Shown here one piece after another: positions 51,752 to 60,866 of a DNA stretch of 64,000 bases. Origin of the DNA: Microcaldota archaeon (GTDB lineage Archaea; Micrarchaeota; Micrarchaeia; Micrarchaeales; Micrarchaeaceae); the NCBI GenBank assembly GCA_028866905.1, contig JAGWHI010000001.1:44292-108291 (forward strand). The letters are read 5' to 3'. The notes under the pieces are model-generated. The model had not been told where the DNA came from. It made no database searches and was given only the letters and a program-made list of their open reading frames with translations. Numbering within the stretch: position 1 is the first letter of the stretch; each line of letters starts with the position of its first letter. The translations under genes were made by a program, and so were the position numbers.

Positions 51752-52304
51752 CTATTTTTTGTTGCAGCATCATGAGGGCATTGAAAAGGTTCTCCGGCCT
51801 CGGCGGGCACCCCGCCACGTATACGTCGACCGGCAGTACCTGGTCTATCCCCTTTATTATGTTGTAGCTCTCCCACCATGGCCCGCCGGATGTGGCGCAC
51901 TCGCCGAACGACACTACATAGCTCGGCTTGGCCATCTGCTCGTACAGCCTCTTGACCCTTGGGACCATGGACTTCGTTACCCACCCTGCGACTATCATGA
52001 CGTCGCATTGCCTTGGGGTACCCCTGAACATCAGGAACCCGCGCCTGTCCGAATCTATCCTAGATGCGCCGAAGTCCATGAACTCTATGGCGCAGCATGA
52101 CAGGCCGAACTGCATCGGCCAGAGCGAGTTCCTCCTGCCCCAGTTGACGGTCCCTGATGCTATCGCCCTGGTGGCGTCGCTCAGTTTGGTAAACACCGCG
52201 TTCAGCGGCATCCTGTACTTCTTGGAGGCCATCTGCGTGAGCTTGCTCATCTCCTTCTCGGAGTTCATGAATTCCTGTACCGAGTACGGCAGGTCATTGG
52301 CCAT
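51669..52304 (-). CDS. nuoB: complex I subunit B (PSST), N2 cluster protein
   Basis: 211 aa. Four N2-cluster cysteines: FGLSCCAIEFMDFGAS, SFGECATSGGPWW and YVAGCPPRPENLFNAL. The last 25 residues after LMMLQQK lie in an 83-base overlap with nuoC, right after a run of six A (minus strand); a one-base shift there would give a stop immediately (AAATAG) and a nuoB of normal length. ATG at 52302-52304 is inside the last bases of nuoA. Confidence 0.9.
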   Translation of the reverse strand: MANDLPYSVQEFMNSEKEMSKLTQMASKKYRMPLNAVFTKLSDATRAIASGTVNWGRRNSLWPMQFGLSCCAIEFMDFGASRIDSDRRGFLMFRGTPRQCDVMIVAGWVTKSMVPRVKRLYEQMAKPSYVVSFGECATSGGPWWESYNIIKGIDQVLPVDVYVAGCPPRPENLFNALMMLQQKIGGEAVRSSERSVSEDLHKPEIEGLRLP

Positions 52305-52650
52305 TCTTACCACGTATCAGGTATCCGAAGACCGCGAACCCGGTCGATATCACCAGCAGGAGCAGTATCATGGCGCTCGCTCCGAAAGGCACGCTGGAGG
52401 ATGCGCCGGCCCAAACCAGCAGGAGCACCGCTATTATCTCGAAGGGCAGGAACATGGTGAAGAACGGCAGGTATTCGTTGTCTATGTCCCTGTTGGTGCC
52501 GATGGACTCCTCTGCGCTCTCGTATGGGGAGTTCTTCACCGGGTTGCCGGGTATGCGCGGCCTTATCAGCTTGGATGCGACAAGCAGTCCGGCCGGGACT
52601 ATGGCGGCGAAGGCCGAGAAGAAGAGCAGGGCTATGTAATTGTAGAGCAC
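52294..52650 (-). CDS. nuoA: complex I subunit A
   Basis: 118 aa, three membrane segments. KNSPYESAEESIGTNRDIDN is the loop typical of NuoA (usual Y-E-S/C-G), then EYLPFFTMFLPFEIIAVLLL. Small membrane subunit next to the quinone channel. First of four nuo genes. Confidence 0.92.
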   Translation of the reverse strand: MLYNYIALLFFSAFAAIVPAGLLVASKLIRPRIPGNPVKNSPYESAEESIGTNRDIDNEYLPFFTMFLPFEIIAVLLLVWAGASSSVPFGASAMILLLLVISTGFAVFGYLIRGKNGQ

Positions 52651-52674
52651 CTTACCACGGAGCTATATCGCTTG

Positions 52675-53007
52675 CTAGGTTTTTATTTGTTGGTTTTCCG
52701 AAAGCCACTCCTGCACCGCGTCGTAGTCCTCGGGAGCTGCCGTGATGTGCCTGGCAAGCGCGCACTTCATGCACCTGTAATAGATGATGTAGTTCTGCCT
52801 GTCGTAGACTATCTTTATGGGCCTCATGAGCCCGTGACACTTCGACCGCCTGTCCCCTGGATTGATATCGACGTGCTTGCTCCATAGGCAGTGGGGGCAA
52901 TGGTCCGTGAAGCCTGCCCCCTTTACCGTTGCCCCGCATTTGGAGCACGTGAAGTCCTCAACCTTCCTGGAGAATCTTTTCGCACCTGTAGTTTCCTCTG
53001 TTGGCAC
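52675..53007 (-). CDS. RNHCP-type zinc-binding protein
   Basis: 110 aa. DFTCSKCGATVKGAGFTDHCPHCLWSKHVD followed by PGDRRSKCHGLMRPI and a further YYRCMKCALARH pair; Cys/His spacing fits two zinc sites. This matches the RNHCP domain, of unknown function. GTG start at 53005-53007. Shares a divergent promoter region with dtdA. Confidence 0.8.
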   Translation of the reverse strand: MPTEETTGAKRFSRKVEDFTCSKCGATVKGAGFTDHCPHCLWSKHVDINPGDRRSKCHGLMRPIKIVYDRQNYIIYYRCMKCALARHITAAPEDYDAVQEWLSENQQIKT

Positions 53008-53025
53008 GTATGATAATCCCGAGAG

Positions 53026-53035
53026 ATATATATAA
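53026..53035. promoter_or_regulatory. shared TATA element between RNHCP gene and dtdA
   Basis: atatatataa lies in the 54-base gap between divergent starts at 53007 and 53062, about 23 and 32 bases from them. Being nearly palindromic it could serve TBP in both directions, giving short or absent leaders on both messages. Confidence 0.5.
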
Positions 53036-53061
53036 GGCGCGGGGCAAATCTGATTGGTTCG

Positions 53062-53817
53062 ATGAGGCTGGTGGTCTACTCCGCTGATGACAGGATATCA
53101 GGTGCGTCTTTCGCAGCGTTGGACGCGATCGACAGCGAGAGAAGCATAAGGTCGTACAGGCACGACGGTTCCCTGGTCGCAGCGGAAGGCGTAGCTGAAA
53201 TAGAGGAGGCGGACCTTGTTATATTCCTCAGCAAACACAAAAGCGCATCGGGAAGTCTTTCGTTCACGACCCATGCGCTCGGAAACTGGGGCGACAGGGC
53301 GGACGTCGGCGGTGCGCCTAAATCGTTGAGCTGCGCCGCGCCAGTGGAGATGCTTGCTTTGCTCCAGAGGCTGCATGGGAACAATAGCGTGGGCTTCGAC
53401 GTCACATACGAGGCCACGCACCATGGCCCGCTGGTCAACAAGCCCGTGCTATTCGCCGAGTTCGGGGGGCCGGATCCCGACAGCATCGAATTGGATAAAC
53501 CGGCCGAGATACTGGCGCGCTCGGTATACGAGATGCTGAACGAAGCCGAGCCGGAGTTTGACAAGATAGCGTTCGGTGTCGGAAGCCCCCATTATCCCTC
53601 AAGGTTCACAAAGTTGGCGATCGAAGGCAGGTACGCCTTCTCACACATAATGCCGAACTATGCGGTATCGAACGTTGACATGGTGCCGATGGCGATCGAG
53701 CGCTCGAAGCCGGAGCCGGAAATTGCGACGGTAGAATGGAAAAGTATTAAGAGCGCCGAGAGAGAAGCCGTAATAAAATCTTTGGAGGAGGCTGGTTTGG
53801 ACTATGTCAGGGTTTAG
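53062..53817 (+). CDS. dtdA: archaeal D-aminoacyl-tRNA deacylase
   Basis: 251 aa DtdA/GEK1 type. LVVYSADDRISGASFAALDA at the start, IFLSKHKSASG, DVTYEATHHGPLVNKP with catalytic His residues, FGVGSPHYPSRFTKLA and YAFSHIMPNYAVSN. Removes D-amino acids from tRNA. Family is limited to archaea and plants. Its last 14 bases overlap the start of the secreted-protein gene. Confidence 0.92.
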   Translation: MRLVVYSADDRISGASFAALDAIDSERSIRSYRHDGSLVAAEGVAEIEEADLVIFLSKHKSASGSLSFTTHALGNWGDRADVGGAPKSLSCAAPVEMLALLQRLHGNNSVGFDVTYEATHHGPLVNKPVLFAEFGGPDPDSIELDKPAEILARSVYEMLNEAEPEFDKIAFGVGSPHYPSRFTKLAIEGRYAFSHIMPNYAVSNVDMVPMAIERSKPEPEIATVEWKSIKSAEREAVIKSLEEAGLDYVRV

Positions 53818-55798
53818 ATGGGCGCCCTTTGCCCTGCTCGCAATCACCTTCCTTAGTCTTACCGGGATATCCAGCAGCGCGCTCTTCTGGTTCCAGACCG
53901 GCGTGCGCGGAAGCAGCATCAGCGCATTCAACAACGGCGCAAGCGTATCGATACAGACGATAGAGCCCCAGCCGCAGACTAACGCGTCGCTGGGGTTCTG
54001 GGTTGGGGAGGACCTCTCTAACGGCGCCTTCCTGCAGGTGGGCTACGAAATACCAAACTACACCGCATCGTATCCGAACAACTGCGACCCCTCGGGGTGT
54101 TCGACGCTGGACCCATTGACAGCCGGTAACGCGACGTGGTTCTGGGAGTATTTCCCTGCTGGCTACAACGGCCAGGCGTTCTACGGCATGCTGGGCCCCG
54201 ACGGCTCGGCTGGCAAGAACGGAACGTTCAACACATATTCGTTCAGCTCCAACGGCAACATGTGGAGCTTCTTCGTGAACGGGAAGCCCATAGGGAGCGT
54301 GGACCTTGGGACTTCGAGCTCAGGATCCAACCCGCCCGTGGCTTTCGGGGAGGACGCCGGCGACACGACCAATACGACGTTCATCAGGCCGGTCCCGTTC
54401 AGGAACTTCCAATTCCTAAGCGCAACAGGAAGGCTGTTGCAGGTGCCAGAAGGGCTTGCGTACACAGGGTACGGCGCGATAAGCGACACCTTCCTGAAGA
54501 ACCCTTACGGGGTGACTGAGGTTTACCCCTATGTGAATTACTTCCTGGTAGGGTCGGGGATATCCAGCCCGGTAAACGACACGGTTCTTTGGAACATCGG
54601 GTACAGGCTGAGGGTTTCTTCCCAATACGCCAGCATTGCGGGCTCGGAGAATTATTCCGCCCTTTCCTCAGTGATGATTGCAGCGCCTAAATACGCAAAC
54701 GTTTCGGACGGCGAGAGGGCGGTGTTTGTAGGGTGGCAGGGGACCGGGGCTGGCTCCTACTCCGGCCCGCTAAACCAGACCAGGGTGCAGATGTACAGCA
54801 ATATAACCGAGACCGCGCTTTGGAAGGTGCAGTATTACATAAATGCCACTAGCGGCTATTCTTCGGTGGAGGGCGGAGGATGGGTCGACGCTAACAAGAC
54901 GGACAACATATCGATAAGCGAGCCCGTTGTGGGCCTTGGCAACGGCACCCGTGTGGTGTTTTCCGGATGGTCCGACGGGCAGGATGCTAACGCCATACAT
55001 GTCAGGGCCTCCTCGCCGATCGGATTGCAGGCGGAATGGGATACTCAGTACTATCTGAATGCCACCTCCGAGTACGGCAACGCCATGGGATCCGGATGGT
55101 ACGGCCCCAACTCTACAGCGACCGTGTCCGTAGATAGTCCGATGGTGCAGTTAAACTCCACGACCCGGGCGGTCTTCTACTCATGGGACGGCAAATACCT
55201 AAACGCAACGCAGAGGGTCGTCGTCTCTGGACCGGAGAGCATCGCCGCGAAATACAGGAAGGAGTACCTGACCACTCTTTCCGCGATAAACGCCTACAAC
55301 CAGAGCATAAAAGCATCGTTCTTCTACGTCGACGGCATAAGGACTGCAGGCAGCCTCTACCTCGGCGGCAACGAGACCCATAATGTGGAATACCTGGCCT
55401 ACAAGGGAGCCAACGTTACCACCGATTTCCGCTTCACCATAGGGGCGCCGCAGGTCGTGTATGTTAGGACCCCCATCTACGACGTAGCGATACACACAAA
55501 CGACTTTTTCGGGAGGCCGGTGAACGCTAGCGTAAAGCTCACGTTCAAGAACGGCACGGTTTTGGAGTCTTTCACCGGAAGCAACGGCACGATGACGATC
55601 GGCAATGTGCCCTACGGATACGTCAACGGGAGCGCAAACTATTTCGGGATGGCGCAGCGAGTGTCAGCAGCAAACGGCGGAAACGTATATCTGACATTCC
55701 TTAACACAGGCGTGGTGGTCGCGGTGCTGGTCGGGATTTTGATAATAGTGCTTTGCGCAGTTTTTGCCGGCTGGTTATGGGGCATCAGGCGCAGATAG
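53804..55798 (+). CDS. large surface protein: lectin-like domain plus beta repeats, two membrane anchors
   Basis: 664 aa. Signal or anchor segment (PFALLAITFLSLTGISSSAL), then a concanavalin-like region to about residue 205 (FWVGEDLSNGAFLQVGY, WSFFVNGKPIGSVDLG). From about 265 to 490 come three similar beta units of about 75 residues containing YYxNATSxY, GGGWV/GSGWY and VFxxWxG motifs, like InlB B-type repeats. A last beta domain and a C-terminal membrane helix follow. About 30 N-x-S/T sequons suggest heavy glycosylation. Probably surface-exposed, binding polysaccharide or forming the envelope; not identified further. Confidence 0.78.
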   Translation: MSGFRWAPFALLAITFLSLTGISSSALFWFQTGVRGSSISAFNNGASVSIQTIEPQPQTNASLGFWVGEDLSNGAFLQVGYEIPNYTASYPNNCDPSGCSTLDPLTAGNATWFWEYFPAGYNGQAFYGMLGPDGSAGKNGTFNTYSFSSNGNMWSFFVNGKPIGSVDLGTSSSGSNPPVAFGEDAGDTTNTTFIRPVPFRNFQFLSATGRLLQVPEGLAYTGYGAISDTFLKNPYGVTEVYPYVNYFLVGSGISSPVNDTVLWNIGYRLRVSSQYASIAGSENYSALSSVMIAAPKYANVSDGERAVFVGWQGTGAGSYSGPLNQTRVQMYSNITETALWKVQYYINATSGYSSVEGGGWVDANKTDNISISEPVVGLGNGTRVVFSGWSDGQDANAIHVRASSPIGLQAEWDTQYYLNATSEYGNAMGSGWYGPNSTATVSVDSPMVQLNSTTRAVFYSWDGKYLNATQRVVVSGPESIAAKYRKEYLTTLSAINAYNQSIKASFFYVDGIRTAGSLYLGGNETHNVEYLAYKGANVTTDFRFTIGAPQVVYVRTPIYDVAIHTNDFFGRPVNASVKLTFKNGTVLESFTGSNGTMTIGNVPYGYVNGSANYFGMAQRVSAANGGNVYLTFLNTGVVVAVLVGILIIVLCAVFAGWLWGIRRR

Positions 55799-56320
55799 CT
55801 ATACCTTCTCCACCATCATGCCGCGGTCTGTCGGAACGACCTTTACCTTGGCGTTCTCGAACTTCATTGCGGGCTCGCGCTCCTTGTAGAATTCGTACAG
55901 GAATACCGCCACGGATGAGACGGAGGTGTGCGGCTGGTTCGTTATGCTGATGTTGAAGTCTGCGACGCCGAAAAGGTCCTTCAGCGGCTTGTTGGTGGTC
56001 ACCACGAGCAGTATGTTCTTGTATGTCCTTAGCGTATAGGTGAGCTTCCTCATCGGCACGCCGTACATCGTCAGGTATATCTTCTTGTAGTTCTTCTTGG
56101 CGCCTATCCATTCCTTCCAGTCTTCGGGGAACTCCACCTTGAATGTGCCGCCCCATTCCTTAGCGATCGACCCCATCTTCCTCGAGATCTTGGCCTTCTC
56201 CACGCGTTTCTTGTCGTCGAAGCAGAAGCTTATGCCGGATGCGCCCAGTGCCCTTGCCGCCAGGGCGAGATCCATCACCCTGTCGAAGTCGTACTTCCCT
56301 ATTACCAGGACACTTATCAT
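55799..56320 (-). CDS. trm56: tRNA (cytidine(56)-2'-O)-methyltransferase Trm56
   Basis: 173 aa. Matches archaeal Trm56: AARALGASGISFCFDDKK, KEWGGTFKVEFPEDWKEW, KKIYLTMYGVPM and NISITNQPHTSVSSVAVFLYE. It methylates the 2'-OH of C56 in the T loop of all tRNAs, using the SPOUT fold. ATG at 56318-56320 is the natural start; longer in-frame readings run into gyrA. Same direction as gyrA, gap 28 bases. Confidence 0.87.
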   Translation of the reverse strand: MISVLVIGKYDFDRVMDLALAARALGASGISFCFDDKKRVEKAKISRKMGSIAKEWGGTFKVEFPEDWKEWIGAKKNYKKIYLTMYGVPMRKLTYTLRTYKNILLVVTTNKPLKDLFGVADFNISITNQPHTSVSSVAVFLYEFYKEREPAMKFENAKVKVVPTDRGMMVEKV

Positions 56321-56348
56321 CGGAACAGTCTCGATTCTCTGCTTAACT

Positions 56349-58811
56349 CTATATATTGCTTGGTGCGGGTGCGGTTGGTGCGCTCTCCGCGGATGCCGCC
56401 TGTGCCGCAGAGATCGTCTGCGCATCCACTATCTTGGCCCCTTCGTCAAGCCTCATGACGCGGACCCCTGTCGCACTCCTGCCAGTGACCCTTATGCTCG
56501 ATACCGGGAACTCCAGCGAAAGGCCGCGCGAGCTTATCAGTATTATGTGGTCTGTGCCGGACACCTTAAGCGCCTTCACCACATACCCCGACTTCTCCTT
56601 CACCTTCAGGTTGAGAACGCCCTTCCCTCCGCGCCTCTGGAGCCTGTACTTGTCGATCTCAGTGGCCTTGCCGAAGCCGTTCTCGGTTACCGAGACTACC
56701 ATGTCCGCCGGCTTTGCCGACATGAAGTTCACCACCTCGTCGGCGGGGTTGAGCTTTATGCCTCGGACGCCTGTCGCAGTCCTGCCGATCTGGCGGAGGT
56801 CGGTCTCCTTGAACCTTAGCGATTTGCCGGCCTTTGTCGCTATGAATATCTCTGACGAACCGTCAGACAGGCATGCATCGGCGAGCTGGTCTCCCTCCGG
56901 AAGGGTCATCGCCCTTATCCCGTTCTGCCTCGGCCTGGAGAAGTCTGCGGCGTCCATTCGCTTTATCACCCCGCGCTTCGTTATCATCAGCAGCGACTTG
57001 TTGCCGAAGTCCCTTGTGTTTATTATGCGCTCAGCCTTCTCGCCGTCAGAGAACTTTATCAGGTTGACTGCGGCCTTGCCGGAAGAGTACCTGCCCTCCT
57101 GGGGCACCTGGTACGCCTTGAGCCAGTAGGCCCTGCCCATGTTGGTGAGCACAAGCAGGTAGTCCTTCGACTTGCAGTAGACGATCTGCTTGGGATAGTC
57201 GCCCTCCTTCAGCTCTATGGCTATTATCCCCTTGCCGCCGCGGCCCTGCTTCCTGTACTGCGCGGTCTGGAGCCTCTTCAGGTAGTTGTTCTTTGTAAGC
57301 AGTACCGTCGTCTCCTCGTCGGGTATCAGGTCCTCCTGCTCTATCGCCTGCGAGAGGTCGCCCTCCTCCATGGTGGTGCGCCTGTCGCGGCCGTAGGTGT
57401 CGCGGATGTACTTTGTTTCCTCCTCTATTATCCTGTATATCTTCGACTCGTCCTCTAGTATCGACTTGAAATTGGCTATGTCTGCGGCCAGCTGCTTCCC
57501 TTCGGTAGTCAGCGACGAGCTCTCCAGGCTAGTGAGCTTGCTGAGCTTCATGTCGAGTATCGCGTTCGCCTGCTTCTCGCTTATGGCAAACCTCTGGATG
57601 AGAGTGGTCCTGGCCTCCTTTATGTCGCTGCTCTTCCTTATCGTTGAGACGACGTTGTCTATGTCGCTTATCGCCTTGAGAAGGCCCTCGACTATGTGGA
57701 GCCTTTCGGACGCCACGTCGAAATCGTACTTTGTCCTGTTCCTTATCACGTCGACCCTGTGGTCCACGAACACCTTGATGAACTTCCTGATGTTGAAGTT
57801 GAGCAGCGACTTTTCCATCACCGCCACGTTCATGACTGGCAGCGTTATCTGGAGCTGGGTGTGCTTGTATAGCTGGTTGAGCACCTGGTCGGGGCTGGCA
57901 TCCTGCTTTAGGTCTATGACCACCCTGATCCCCTCCTTCCCGCTCTCGTCCCTTAGGTCCGATATTCCGGTGATTACCTTGTTCCTCACAAGGTCGGCTA
58001 TGTTCTTGACCAGGGAGGCCTTGTTTACCGTGTACGGTATCTCCGTGATTATAATGCGCGTCCTGTTCTTCGCCTCCTCTGTGGAGGTCCTGCCCCTTAT
58101 GAATATCGAGCCCTTGCCCGTCAGGTACGACGACACGAGCCCGGTGTTGTAGAACGCGATTCCTCCCGTGGGAAAGTCCGGGCCCTTTATGTGCTCGAGC
58201 AGCTGCTCGGAGGTTATCTCCCTGTTGTTCACGTAAGCTGCGATTGCGTTGCAGACCTCCCTGAGGTTGTGCGGAAGTATGTTTGCGGCCACGCCGACCG
58301 CTATCCCTGAGGAGCCGTTTATGAGCAGGTTCGGCACCTTTGACGGCAGCACGAGCGGCTCCTCCTCGGTGTTGTCGAAGTTGGGGACGAACCTGACCGA
58401 CTTCTTCTCCAGGTCGGCGAGCATCTCCTCCGCGATCTTGTTGAGCCTGACCTCGGTGTAACGCTGGGCGGCAGGCGGGTCTCCGTCTATCGAACCCATG
58501 TTCCCCTGCCCCTGCACGAGCATGTGGTTCATCGAGAAGTCCTGCGCCATCCTTATCAGCGTCTCGTAAACCGCCGCGTCGCCATGGGGGTGGTAATGGC
58601 CTATCACCTCTCCGACGATCTTGGCGCTCTTCTTGGTCGGGTTGCTATGGGTGTTGCCCAGCATGTACATCGCGTAGAGGATCCTCCTCTGCGCCGGTTT
58701 TAGGCCGTCCCTGGCGTCGGGCAGCGCCCTGCCTATTATGACGCTCATCGCGTAGTCTATGTAGCTCGACTGCATCTCGTTCTCTATCGCGACCTCTATC
58801 GTCTGGCCCAT
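56349..58811 (-). CDS. gyrA: DNA gyrase subunit A
   Basis: 820 aa. Catalytic Tyr118 in [38 protein letters not shown] and the coiled coil. The C-terminal beta pinwheel has the GyrA box QRRGGKG at about residue 725, so DNA wrapping and true supercoiling are expected, not topoisomerase IV activity. Ends with an Ala/Pro-rich tail. Bacterial-type gyrase reached several archaeal lines by transfer. Six bases after gyrB. Confidence 0.96.
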   Translation of the reverse strand: MGQTIEVAIENEMQSSYIDYAMSVIIGRALPDARDGLKPAQRRILYAMYMLGNTHSNPTKKSAKIVGEVIGHYHPHGDAAVYETLIRMAQDFSMNHMLVQGQGNMGSIDGDPPAAQRYTEVRLNKIAEEMLADLEKKSVRFVPNFDNTEEEPLVLPSKVPNLLINGSSGIAVGVAANILPHNLREVCNAIAAYVNNREITSEQLLEHIKGPDFPTGGIAFYNTGLVSSYLTGKGSIFIRGRTSTEEAKNRTRIIITEIPYTVNKASLVKNIADLVRNKVITGISDLRDESGKEGIRVVIDLKQDASPDQVLNQLYKHTQLQITLPVMNVAVMEKSLLNFNIRKFIKVFVDHRVDVIRNRTKYDFDVASERLHIVEGLLKAISDIDNVVSTIRKSSDIKEARTTLIQRFAISEKQANAILDMKLSKLTSLESSSLTTEGKQLAADIANFKSILEDESKIYRIIEEETKYIRDTYGRDRRTTMEEGDLSQAIEQEDLIPDEETTVLLTKNNYLKRLQTAQYRKQGRGGKGIIAIELKEGDYPKQIVYCKSKDYLLVLTNMGRAYWLKAYQVPQEGRYSSGKAAVNLIKFSDGEKAERIINTRDFGNKSLLMITKRGVIKRMDAADFSRPRQNGIRAMTLPEGDQLADACLSDGSSEIFIATKAGKSLRFKETDLRQIGRTATGVRGIKLNPADEVVNFMSAKPADMVVSVTENGFGKATEIDKYRLQRRGGKGVLNLKVKEKSGYVVKALKVSGTDHIILISSRGLSLEFPVSSIRVTGRSATGVRVMRLDEGAKIVDAQTISAAQAASAESAPTAPAPSNI

Positions 58812-58817
58812 GGATCA

Positions 58818-60728
58818 TCACACGTCTAGGAATGAGACCTCCGAGGAGTGCTCCTCGAGGAACTGCCTTCTCTGCTGCACGTCCATGCCCATCAGCACGG
58901 TGAATATGCTGTTGGCGCGCTCCGCGTCGCGCACGCTGACCCTCTTAAGTATCCTGTTGTTCGGCTCCATTGTGGTCTCCCAGAGCTGCTCCGGGTTCAT
59001 CTCTCCGAGACCCTTGTACCTCTGGATTGTGGCCTGGCCTCCGCGCTCCTTGAGCGCTGCCTCCATCTCGGCATCGCTGTAGACGTACTTGTTGTCGCGG
59101 CCCTTCGACACCTTGTAGAGCGGGGGCTGCGCTATGTATATGTGCCCCTGGTCTATCAGGGCGCGCATGTACCTGTAGAAGAACGTGAGCAGCAGCGTCC
59201 TTATGTGGCTGCCGTCGACGTCCGCGTCGGTCAGGAGTATTATCTTGTTGTACCTCAGGTTCTGCGGGGAGAAGCTCTCCTTTATCCCTGCGCCGAGCGC
59301 AGTGACCAGCGAGTGGAGCTCGGCGTTGTTGAATATCTTCTCCTCTGATGCCTTCTCCACGTTGAGTATCTTGCCCTTGAGCGGGAGGATCGCCTGGTAG
59401 AACCTGTCCCTTCCCTGCTTGCTGGAGCCTGCGGCGCTCTCGCCTTCCACTATGAAGAGCTCAGTCTTCTCCGGATCGGTTTCGGTGCAGTCGGCGAGCT
59501 TTCCAGGCAGCACCGAGCCCTCGAACAGGCTCTTCTTCCTGGCCAGGTCCCTCGCCTTCTTGGCCGATTCCCTTGCCTGTGCTGCGTTTGCCACCTTGGT
59601 TATTATCTTGGCCGCCTCCGCCGGGTTCTCCTCCAGGTATGTGGACAGGAAGGAGTATACCGCGTTGTCGACGTGGTTCTTTATCTCGGTGTTGCCCAGC
59701 TTCTCCTTTGTCTGGCCCTCGAATTCCGGGTTCGGCATCAGTATTGAGACTATCGCTACCAGGCCCTCCCTGGTGTCGGACCCCTCGATCTCGACGCCTA
59801 TCTTCTGCTTGTTTTTTGAGATGTAATTCGTTATCGCCCTTGTGAGCGCGGTGTGGAACCCTACGACGTGGGTGCCCCCCTCTCCGGTTCGTATCTTGTT
59901 CACGAAAGAGTATAGGTCCTCTGTGTACGTGTTGGCATACTGGAACGCCGCCGAAATGGTGATTCCGTTGGCCTGCTTGTTCAGCGTTACCGGCTTGGTG
60001 AGCGGCTCTGCCTTGTCCCTGATGTGGTCCAGGAAATCGGCTATGCCCCTCTCCGACTTGAATACTGTTTCCCTCTTCTCGTCGCCCTCCCTTGCGTTTA
60101 TGAATTTTATTGTCAGCCCTGGCGTAAGGTACGCGACGTCCTTCAGCCTCTCCGTCAGTGATATGGTGTCGAATGCCTTTGTGGAGAATATCTCCGTGTC
60201 CGGCTTGAACCTGACCGTTGTGCCTCGCTCGCTTTCCTGTGCATCCCCTATGACCTCGAGCGGCGACGTCACCTGGCCCCTGCTGAACTGCATCCGGTAC
60301 GCCTTGCCTCCGCGCCTGACCGTTACCACGGTGTATTCCGACAGGGAGTTGACGACGGTGAGACCCACGCCGTGGAGTCCGCCTGATACCTTGTACGCCT
60401 CGTTGTTGAACTTGCCGCCCGAGTGTAGCGAGGTCATTATCACCTCCAGCGCCGGCTTCCCCTCCTTCGGGAGCACGTCTACCGGTATCCCCCTGCCGTC
60501 ATCGGACACCTCGGCTACGTCAACGCCGTCCTCGTTTGTTATCGTGACGGTGATGTTCCTGCAGTAGCCTGCCATGGCCTCGTCCACCGCGTTGTCGAGC
60601 ACCTCGTAGAGCAGGTGGAGAAAGCCCTGGCTGCCTGTAGAGCCTATGTACATGGCTGGCCTTTTCCTTATCCCCTGGGTCCCGGAAAGCACCATTATGT
60701 GCTTCGCAGTGTACTCTCCGCTATCCAT
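58818..60728 (-). CDS. gyrB: DNA gyrase subunit B
   Basis: 636 aa. GHKL ATPase: EVLDNAVDEAMAGYC, VSDDGRGIPVDVLPKEGKPA, GGLHGVGLTVVNSLSE. TOPRIM: ELFIVEGESAAGSSKQGRDR and LTDADVDGSHIRTLLLTFF. C-terminal RYKGLGEMNPEQLWETTM. ATG follows GGTA with a 5-base spacer. TATA element (ctttaaaa, 60772-60779, minus sense) leads to an operon gyrB-gyrA-trm56. Confidence 0.96.
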   Translation of the reverse strand: MDSGEYTAKHIMVLSGTQGIRKRPAMYIGSTGSQGFLHLLYEVLDNAVDEAMAGYCRNITVTITNEDGVDVAEVSDDGRGIPVDVLPKEGKPALEVIMTSLHSGGKFNNEAYKVSGGLHGVGLTVVNSLSEYTVVTVRRGGKAYRMQFSRGQVTSPLEVIGDAQESERGTTVRFKPDTEIFSTKAFDTISLTERLKDVAYLTPGLTIKFINAREGDEKRETVFKSERGIADFLDHIRDKAEPLTKPVTLNKQANGITISAAFQYANTYTEDLYSFVNKIRTGEGGTHVVGFHTALTRAITNYISKNKQKIGVEIEGSDTREGLVAIVSILMPNPEFEGQTKEKLGNTEIKNHVDNAVYSFLSTYLEENPAEAAKIITKVANAAQARESAKKARDLARKKSLFEGSVLPGKLADCTETDPEKTELFIVEGESAAGSSKQGRDRFYQAILPLKGKILNVEKASEEKIFNNAELHSLVTALGAGIKESFSPQNLRYNKIILLTDADVDGSHIRTLLLTFFYRYMRALIDQGHIYIAQPPLYKVSKGRDNKYVYSDAEMEAALKERGGQATIQRYKGLGEMNPEQLWETTMEPNNRILKRVSVRDAERANSIFTVLMGMDVQQRRQFLEEHSSEVSFLDV

Positions 60729-60803
60729 TTTCCTACCCTTACAAATAGACGATTATCAATGGTGATTTGAGCTTTAAAACCCTTGTGGTGGCGTGCGCAA
60801 AAC

Positions 60804-60827
60804 GCCTAAAAACAGGCGATTTTAGGC
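60804..60827. promoter_or_regulatory. palindromic operator-like site in gyrB/COG2403 divergent promoter
   Basis: GCCTAAAA (60804-60811), eight-base spacer, TTTTAGGC (60820-60827): perfect inverted repeat. A nested CGCCT/AGGCG repeat (60803-60818) overlaps the left arm. It lies between the two TATA elements, five bases before the COG2403 one. Fits a dimeric regulator site. Confidence 0.5.
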
Positions 60828-60831
60828 AGGC

Positions 60832-60840
60832 TTTTATAGA
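60832..60840 (+). promoter_or_regulatory. TATA box of the COG2403-VKOR-HD operon
   Basis: ttttataga centred 31 bases before ATG 60867, so the leader would be only a few bases long. Confidence 0.55.
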
Positions 60841-60866
60841 TAGGCAGGCAAGCCCTATTGGTTCCT

